64,000 nucleotides of DNA. It comes from Beverwykella pulmonaria. Lineage: Eukaryota; Ascomycota; Dothideomycetes; Pleosporales; Melanommataceae. This document shows positions 57,118 to 64,000 of the stretch, one piece after another. The DNA is taken from NCBI GenBank assembly GCA_001599595.1, contig BCHH01000006.1, forward strand, positions 2,216,319-2,280,318, read 5' to 3'. The translations under genes were made by a program, and so were the position numbers. The notes beneath the pieces are model-generated. The model ran no database searches. It was given only the letters and a program-made list of their open reading frames with translations, and was not told the origin of the DNA. Within the stretch, counting starts at the first letter, position 1, and each line of letters begins with the position of its first letter.

Positions 57118-60100
57118 TCACCAAGCGATCCTAGCGAAGAAACCCTTGGGCCATGTCCGCACGGCGTACTTCCTCCCCTCATCCAGGACCAATAGTCCCA
57201 ATCCAAAGGCTGCAGGAAGGAACCAGTATTCAACCGGCACTTGAGTGGTTCCTATGGTCCTTTGGAGGGAAGGAATGTAGCAGACTAGTGCCCATATTAG
57301 CCACGGCAGTGGAACGTAAACGGAGAGAACGTACAGATGAAGACCACCACGATGGCAAACAGCATTGCCGGGAACAGCAGAAGGTTTTGAGTCTCCTTGT
57401 TGAAGATGGGAGGTTGCTGGAAGATGCTCAGACGGCGAGTACGCGTTGCGAGAAGGTTGAATAGCTGCCTATTTCGCGAATGTCAGTTTAGATCAGGACC
57501 ATTGGCCCTTCAGAAGTGGTTAGACTCACATGATGACCAGCGTAACGAAATAAATTGAGCTGGCTTCATTCGTCACCGCGGTAACGTAGTCGAGCTCGTA
57601 CTGAGAATCCAGCGATCCAAACTTCAACCATAGCGCGGTAAATGGGACGCCTCTCCTCTCCATGTACCAAAATGCCATGGTGAAGGAAAGAAAGCATTCA
57701 AGCATACCCACCAAGAAGTAGGCATGGAAGATCAACTTTGTGTCAACGAGGCGGTCTTTTCGTGGGTTGCGCGGTGGTCGGAGAAGGAGATCTGCTTCTG
57801 GCTTCTCATAGGCGAGCGTAATGGCCGCTGCACAATCTGTGAAGCAGCATATGATGATCTATTCCTGGTATCAGAACCGTGAGCTCGTTAGAAGAGTTTG
57901 TGGCTACTGACCATGAGAAATGAAGACAAGATTTGCGGAATACCAAAAGCTACGTTAGTGACGACAGGCCAAAGTTCACTATGCAGGATCAGGATTGATG
58001 TAGTTCGAGGTGGAGGACTAGGGTTACCTGAAACTTCCTGCGGGGAGCAGGTATACAATGGTCTTCTTCAGGTTGTCGTAGACCAGCCGTCCGTATTGCA
58101 CGGCAACAACTACGGCTGCGAAAGAATCGAGAAGGACCATGTCCGCAGCTTCGATTGCGATGTCAGACCCGGAACCCATAGCGATGCCGATATCAGCAGC
58201 TTTCAGTGAAGGCGCATCATTGACACCATCTCCTGTCATACCAACAATGTTGTCGCGAGCTTGGAACTCCTTGACGATGCGAAGCTTTTGTTCTGGTGTG
58301 GTTCTAATATAATATCAGTGACTAGTTGATGATAATCTTCGTAATGTTCTGACCTCGCAAAGACAATCTCCTCATACTGGCACAATTGATCCCACTGATT
58401 TTCGTTCAAAGTGATCAACTCCGGGCCGCTAAGTATCATAGCTCGCCTAGCAAACCCATGCTTGACTTCTCTCGCCAAAGCAGTAACGTCATCTAGCATG
58501 GCTGCGTTGCTAATGATTCCGCATTCTTCAGCAATCGCTTGGGCAGTGAGTTTAAAGTCTCCGGTGACCATGAAAATTCGAATAGATGCGCCGCGGAGCG
58601 TGCGTACAACTTCTGGGATTTCGTCGCGCGGAGGATCAACTATCCCGACGAGGCCGACGAAAGTAAGACCTTGTCGAGCCGCAATGAGGACTTCTTTCTC
58701 TGGGTTTGCTGAGAAAGGTACAACGGTATTTTTGCGTGCAAGAAGAATGACGCGCTTGCCTTGTCGAGACCATGCGTCTTTGATAGCTTCGATGCGCCAT
58801 ATTTGCGGTTCTGTTATAGGTATGGTGTCGCCTTTGTCTCCGAGCATGAAGTTGCAGCGAGGGAGTAGAATGTCAGGAGCTCCTTTAATCATGAGAGTAC
58901 TAAGAGGGTCAGTAGAGGCATCGAAACCCTAGCAGAAGAGATATTTACGCATGACTATCCGACGCATCTTGAGTAACTGGCGTCATCAACCTCACCATAA
59001 ATTTATTCTTACTGTTAAATGCAATCTCGAAGACCTTCTTCCAGTTTTGTCTCAGCTCGGCAACAGAACCAAGGCATTCTGACAAACGCAGCACTGCTTG
59101 ATCTGTGGCATCGCCATTGATCTTACGCTCGTGAACCTGGAGGTGCATTGTCGAGGCATCGAATTCACCAGAATTGCAGAGACCACAGAGAATGCGAATT
59201 TGGTCGATAACGTCTTCGCGCTTCTTGGAAAGCGCGACGAGGTTATTTTCGGAGCGGAGGACGGCCATTAAGTCCCGTGCAGCTTCGGGGGTGTATTCTT
59301 CGCCTGCGGCGTAGATATCTGTTACGGCCATAACGTTCTACAATGCTAATCAGTGAATCGTTATCAAAAGGCAGTTTTGGGCATCATACTTTTGTCAGAG
59401 TACCTGTTTTGTCTGAGCATATGACTGAGACTGCACCAAGAGTCTCCACTGTCTTCAAAGATTTGCATAAAATTTTATTTTTCCTCATGATGTTTGCCAC
59501 GATGGTAAGGGAACTCGTCAACGCAATTGGCAGACCTTCGGGAATGAATGCCACTGCTGCACTGACGCAAGAGACAATCAGGAGCGGGACGTTAATCCAT
59601 TCTGGGTGGGACTTTCGGAGCCATGCCAACCTTAATTTCTGTTAGCCTAAGTCCCATAGGACGACGTAACGAAAGTGACATACCAAAGGACAATAATAAG
59701 GACAACGACACCGAAAATAAAGGCAGAGATGATAAATACGAAGTGAAGAATTTCTTTCTGCAAGGGAGTCATGCCTGTCTTCGGATCACTGGTGAGCTTT
59801 GCAATACGTCCGAAGATGGTATTGTCTCCGATCGCAACACAAACGCCCAAGCAGCTTCCAGATATGCAATGTGTGCCTTGAAGACCGATATTGTTTGTCT
59901 CGAGGTAGTTATCCTCTGTGGAGTCAACAGTAGCCACGATTGGTTCAGATTCGCCTGGAAGTTGTGTCAGTGTATGCCCCACAGGCGACTCGAGATACTA
60001 TATACCCGTCAAGATCGCTCGATCAAACATGGCGTCACTTGATGTCTCCACAAACCGAACGTCAGCTGGGAGCTTGTTTCCCTGCTTGATGACAACAATA

Positions 60101-60918
60101 TCTCCAGGAACCAGATCGACTGCGGAGATAGCAGTGTAAGATCCATTTCGAATGACAATGCACTGGTCAGGTAGCATAGTGCCAATAGAAGCCATGACCC
60201 TGGATGAAGACCAATCTTGCCAGGCATTAAACCCAGCTTGGATGACAAAGACAGCAATGAGGACGCAAGCGAGTGCTAGATTGGCTACCGCAGGTGGGTG
60301 TCCGAGAGGCTTCCAAGCAATGAAAACAAGGATGCTTGCGGCAAGAAGGATGGAACCAAAGCCACCAAAGAGATATCCCATGATCCGACCGAAGAGGTCG
60401 GAAGCAGGTGGCGTTATCTTGTTCTTGCCATTTTCAACGGCGCGACGCTTGACTTGTTCATCGGAGAGGCCCTGATGCAAAGTAACAGATAGGCGGCGGT
60501 AGAGTTCATCGGGTGAGATTGTGTGCCATTCGAGACCAGCGACATCTGCCACTGTTAGTAAATATTCAGGAGCGGTGATGATTGTATACTAACCAACACT
60601 GGCCTTATCCCTGGTGCGCTTCACGCCATCGTGTTTCCTATAAAGACCCTCGTCGACTTCGATTGAGCTATGAGGCAATGTCAATAATCAAATATACTAC
60701 TGCTACAGGAAGGGCAACAAAGCTTACAGTGTGCGATAAGTGATAGGGAGAGCTGTTTCGGGTTGCACAGTACGAGTGCCACCAGTGCTAAGAATTGATA
60801 GGCTACCAGTACTGGATTGACGAGATAGGCGCCTATTTCGATGAGGAGGGTGTTCGTGCTGCCCTACATTGCCCTCTTCATCCTCAGCATAGCGGATGCG
60901 AGGCGCTGGTTTGTCCAT
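57118..60918 (-). CDS. P-type IIC cation ATPase (Na+/K+-ATPase alpha-like)
   Basis: Twelve exons, 60918-60728, 60667-60594, 60551-60006, 59954-59684, 59630-59390, 59337-58949, 58899-58354, 58303-58028, 57978-57912, 57858-57530, 57468-57335 and 57284-57118; 1076 aa. All joins keep phase. After a basic N-terminus ([16 protein letters not shown]) comes the cation-ATPase N-domain ([20 protein letters not shown]), then [19 protein letters not shown] (TM1). Next are the actuator loop [27 protein letters not shown] (dephosphorylation loop), IPEGLP (TM4 ion site), [10 protein letters not shown] (phosphorylated Asp), [11 protein letters not shown] (nucleotide site) and [10 protein letters not shown]. 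The hinge is [20 protein letters not shown], and the C-terminal helices end [11 protein letters not shown]. It resembles fungal ACU/IIC pumps related to animal Na+/K+-ATPase. It probably exports Na+ or K+ at the plasma membrane. No beta subunit is visible. Confidence 0.93.
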
Positions 60919-63900
60919 GTAATGAAGCACTTGAACAGTACTCCAAGGCTGTGTAGGTCACAGCAAAAGAAATCAGAAGGAGTAGGAGAGAAGGAGCACA
61001 GAGGAAGGATAATTGAAACTCCAAGTCGCGGTTAGGGATTATCTTATACCCTGGGACGCTGGCTGATATCAAATTCCCGCATCATCGCGATGATCTGTAG
61101 GCTATGGCATCTCGAGCCAACACGATACCAAATATCTGACATTACGTAACAAAATCCGTAGCAAGGGTGGCGTCGAGTCGTCGAGATATCAATCCAAAGC
61201 TGTTGGAACAAGGCCCCGAAAGGGCTTGAGCTGCGGTTCAAAAGGCGATTCGATGAGAAATACCTCAATTGCAGCGACTTAGCGGATGCAAGAAGCTACT
61301 CTCCGTAGCTGCATGAAGGTGTGATAGCGAAATTCCTGATTTTCTAAAGCGGGAGGAAGAATGAGGTTAACGATGCGCGAATTACGTTGAGCACTGCGCC
61401 TCGTTTTGGCCGCCTATGCTCGTTTGACGTCTGACCTATGACCAGGTCGGAAATCTGACCTCCTCCATTCATCAAGCTCTTTGCTCAAACTCAAGACTGC
61501 AACACGAACCGCTTCTACGCATTTTGTCCTCTATCGAGGCGCACATGTAGAAGATAGCGATAGTTAAACAGCATTCTTGAGTTTGAACAAGAATCTTGTT
61601 CTTCTCCAGTCCCGTGGTAGTGCGGGCGTGGGGTATATCGTAGTTGTGGAAGGGAGTTGTGATTCTGGTTTGAGGCTGTCGTGCTTCAAGACCAATTTCC
61701 ATACGGCGAATGAAACGCCTCACTAGACAAGAGTACGTCGACAATATGCCGCATCTGCATACTCATCCCGATGAGGCATTCGGAGACCAAGGAAAGGCGC
61801 TGGCCCCTCATCTCAAACCCCACATCATGCACCCTCGCCTCGTCCCGCACCCGCACTGTGCACGGTCGAAACGTTCATCTTGGCATCGTTTAGCAACGCT
61901 GCAGACGGCTTTCATCAATTAAATCCTTCGGTACACCTTTGCGTAGTTTTAGCTAGTGAACAAGATAAAATTATTCGCCCTGTGTGATGACAAATTTGGT
62001 TCTTCATTATCGTACATTTAGGACTGTAGCTGACATAAGATAGAGAGACAAAGAGGGCACGTGGGGGTCGATCAATGCTACATACAGCAGAGCATGGTCC
62101 GGGCGTAGGCCAAGCCTGCTCTTAGTGCTGCGCTTTGCATGCAAGCTTCGCGCTCATGTGACTTGCAACGAGCCCAGTGAGCAACATCGTGAAATTGCTT
62201 AGGCTGTTGTATGTGTTCAATGTAGATGCTCTCACAGTGCAGGTGCAGATACGTTGCGAAAAAGTGGCTTCTTAATCGGTAAGGATATAGCAGGGAGGCC
62301 AGGAAGACCATATGCTCAATAGATGGAAAGCGTGTTGATTCGAACATGTATGTACGTGCCATGACACTAACCTGCGCTAGTAACAGACTGGTTGGTCGTG
62401 AGCATTCACCAATACCTGCGAGGCATCATCTACTTGCAAAGCGGCTTGGTAAAAAACCGACACCCACTAATTCCTATTTAATATGGCTGAAAGCAACCCT
62501 CTTGCGGATCATGACACTCCTCGAAAAGCCCGTGTAAAAGGCGCTGTTGATTTTATGGATGCGCACGGGGTTTCGTACTTTTAAGCACAATGTGTTTTGG
62601 TTCAACAGTGCCTCCAAAAATCGCGGAGGGGAAATGCTACACAACGACAACGTATTAGGCAACCAATGGCATTGCAAAGCTAAGGAAGATGAGCACTAAG
62701 GACGTCCGTCTTTGAATCTCTCTGCAAAAGATTTACACAACGTGAAGAAATACCTGCGGGAAGAGTGGTAGGACGCTTACGTTCTTACATAGGATTTTAC
62801 GGCTAAGGAATGTGGATGAGACCGCACATAAGATCCAGAAATTAACATACCACATATTCGTTCGTAAACGAATTTGAAAACATGGAGCGAGGCTTAAAGT
62901 TATGATAGTTAACAACCAGCGACGGTTACAGATGTTACAGATATCCATCTACATCTTGTCAAGTGCCATGTAGAATCCATGGATAAGGGCTTTGTTCTCA
63001 TTACTAATAACTTAATTCTAGAGATAGCTCAGATCGTTAAGGTTTAACTCTAGTTGGCGTGGAGGCATGGTGTACGCATTGCGCTCAGCATCCTCCAGGC
63101 CCTTAAGACTAATACCACAATCATTTAGGCTGATACTATTGTTATTTAGACTAAAAACTGTAGAGGATGTATCAAGAGTCGTAGTAGGCGGCTGAGAGGA
63201 CAAGAAGGACGAAAACAATGCTTAGGTTGATATAATTGGCAGTGATAACTGAGGCTGCATCTAGGAGGAGCAAGGGGTATCATTCAACAATTGGGGAGAG
63301 AAGCGCGATACTGTAGAAGACTGGCTGTCAAATTAGAAGACCAATGGTGATAAGGGATGTGTCACGACGACGATATATAGTGAGGGAACATGAGATGAAC
63401 AAGCATCAAATTCTCTAGGTTGATAAACTACGTACGACTATCATGGTTGTCGAGGAGGAAAGCCAGAGAACTAAAGAAGGAAGAGGTGCTTGACTATACA
63501 GCTCAGGGATGGTTAAGGCTCAGGGGCACTCACGCGACGAGCGTGTGTGTGACAGTAACGACCGTTACCGTCACAGGACGTTGAGGCGATAGTAATGGCA
63601 CGCGTAGCTGGATGCTTCAAAGCATAGAGCTTAGAGGACTGAGGTTGCAAGGAGATAAATTGCTCCAGGAGGACAGTTGTTTTAGTGATGGGCTTTCAGA
63701 GTGCAGGTCTTCTAGATTCTGTCGCTTTCAATGATAGTAATCCTTCAGTGGCTGTCAAGATGCGATACATTTCTTTTTCCACTTGCCTCTTTTAAACTGA
63801 TCAATAAGTGGCTGTGCCGAGCTGTCGCATTGTTAGCAAGAAGGGATGGTATCCATAGCTAGCAAGAACGGACGGTATTGTGCGAGTATCGTGCGAGTAT

Positions 63901-64000
63901 CATGCTCCCAACTTTGATTTTCCTTGGGTCAGAAAAATAATTCAGATAAAAATTGAAATAGGAAATTCCGCTAGCTACATTAGGCCCGAAATTTAGCCAT
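60919..64000. other. Gene-poor tail of the window
   Basis: The first ~150 bases are the pyrimidine-rich (on the minus strand) leader of the ATPase gene. No gene is supported beyond it. A minus-strand frame at 63218-63018 ends in a protein-like stretch (NSISLNDCGISLKGLEDAER), preceded by a TATATAT box near 63373 on that strand. It could be the last exon of an unrecognised gene, but no upstream exon was found. Repeats lie at 63834-63901. Confidence 0.4.
63834..63901. repeat. Short direct repeats
   Basis: A 19-mer (TAGCAAGAANGGANGGTAT) occurs at 63834-63852 and 63860-63878, with two differences. It is followed by a perfect tandem 11-mer, GTGCGAGTATC, at 63880-63890 and 63891-63901. Confidence 0.65.

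Noticed and set aside
63018..63218. Possible terminal exon on the minus strand
   Set aside because: Protein-like stretch, but no start, upstream exon or family could be found; left as a remark only.
1..64000. CRISPR arrays, rRNA and tRNA genes
   Set aside because: None seen by eye on either strand; repeats found are simple, inverted or transposon-related.

Overview
The window is nuclear DNA of a filamentous ascomycete (Pezizomycotina). The genes are broken by short GT-AG introns, mostly about 45-70 bases, many with CTAAC/CTAAT-like branch sites. The gene set is typical of these fungi: ergosterol C-24(28) reductase, BimC-type kinesin-5, a HET-domain protein, a STRIPAK FHA/coiled-coil/tail-anchor protein, and secreted AA8 and DUF1996 proteins. 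Transposon relics carry C-to-T and G-to-A type stop codons, as expected from repeat-induced point mutation (RIP). The class (perhaps Dothideomycetes) is a guess.

Layout. 0-9.4 kb: a C2H2 zinc-finger gene cut by the window edge (minus), a dead heme-thiolate peroxidase gene, an RBR E3 ubiquitin ligase and erg4. 9.4-18 kb: sparse, with a 137-aa hypothetical protein, a zinc alcohol dehydrogenase and a deleted, frameshifted sugar (fucose-type) permease pseudogene. 18-26 kb: dense housekeeping, with lipoyl(octanoyl)transferase and POP7 divergent from one short promoter, a PRO45/SLMAP-like gene, the five-exon TIM23 subunit MGR2 and a small three-exon hypothetical gene. 26-34.4 kb: a repeat island with an unidentified decayed coding relic cut by a RIP-damaged Tc1/mariner element, an intact HET-domain gene, a 125-bp inverted-repeat element in that gene's upstream region, and a pogo-like transposase fragment. 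34.4-50 kb: SAM methyltransferase, mitochondrial isoleucyl-tRNA synthetase, a PHAF1/UPF0183 gene divergent from kinesin-5, GPI transamidase subunit PIG-S, and a beta-lactamase-fold serine hydrolase. 50-64 kb: a secreted AA8 cytochrome facing a secreted DUF1996 protein, then a 12-exon P-type IIC cation ATPase and a gene-poor tail.

Most genes are unrelated housekeeping functions and do not form a pathway. The parts that work as units are the divergent pairs (LIP2/POP7, PHAF1/kinesin-5, PRO45-like/MGR2) and possibly the converging secreted pair at 52-55 kb. No new defence or biosynthetic system is evident. The least explained features are the transposon-remodelled upstream region of the HET gene and the unidentified relic at 29.1-29.6 kb. 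Exon boundaries were worked out by hand from splice signals, reading phase and family similarity; no search or RNA data were available.
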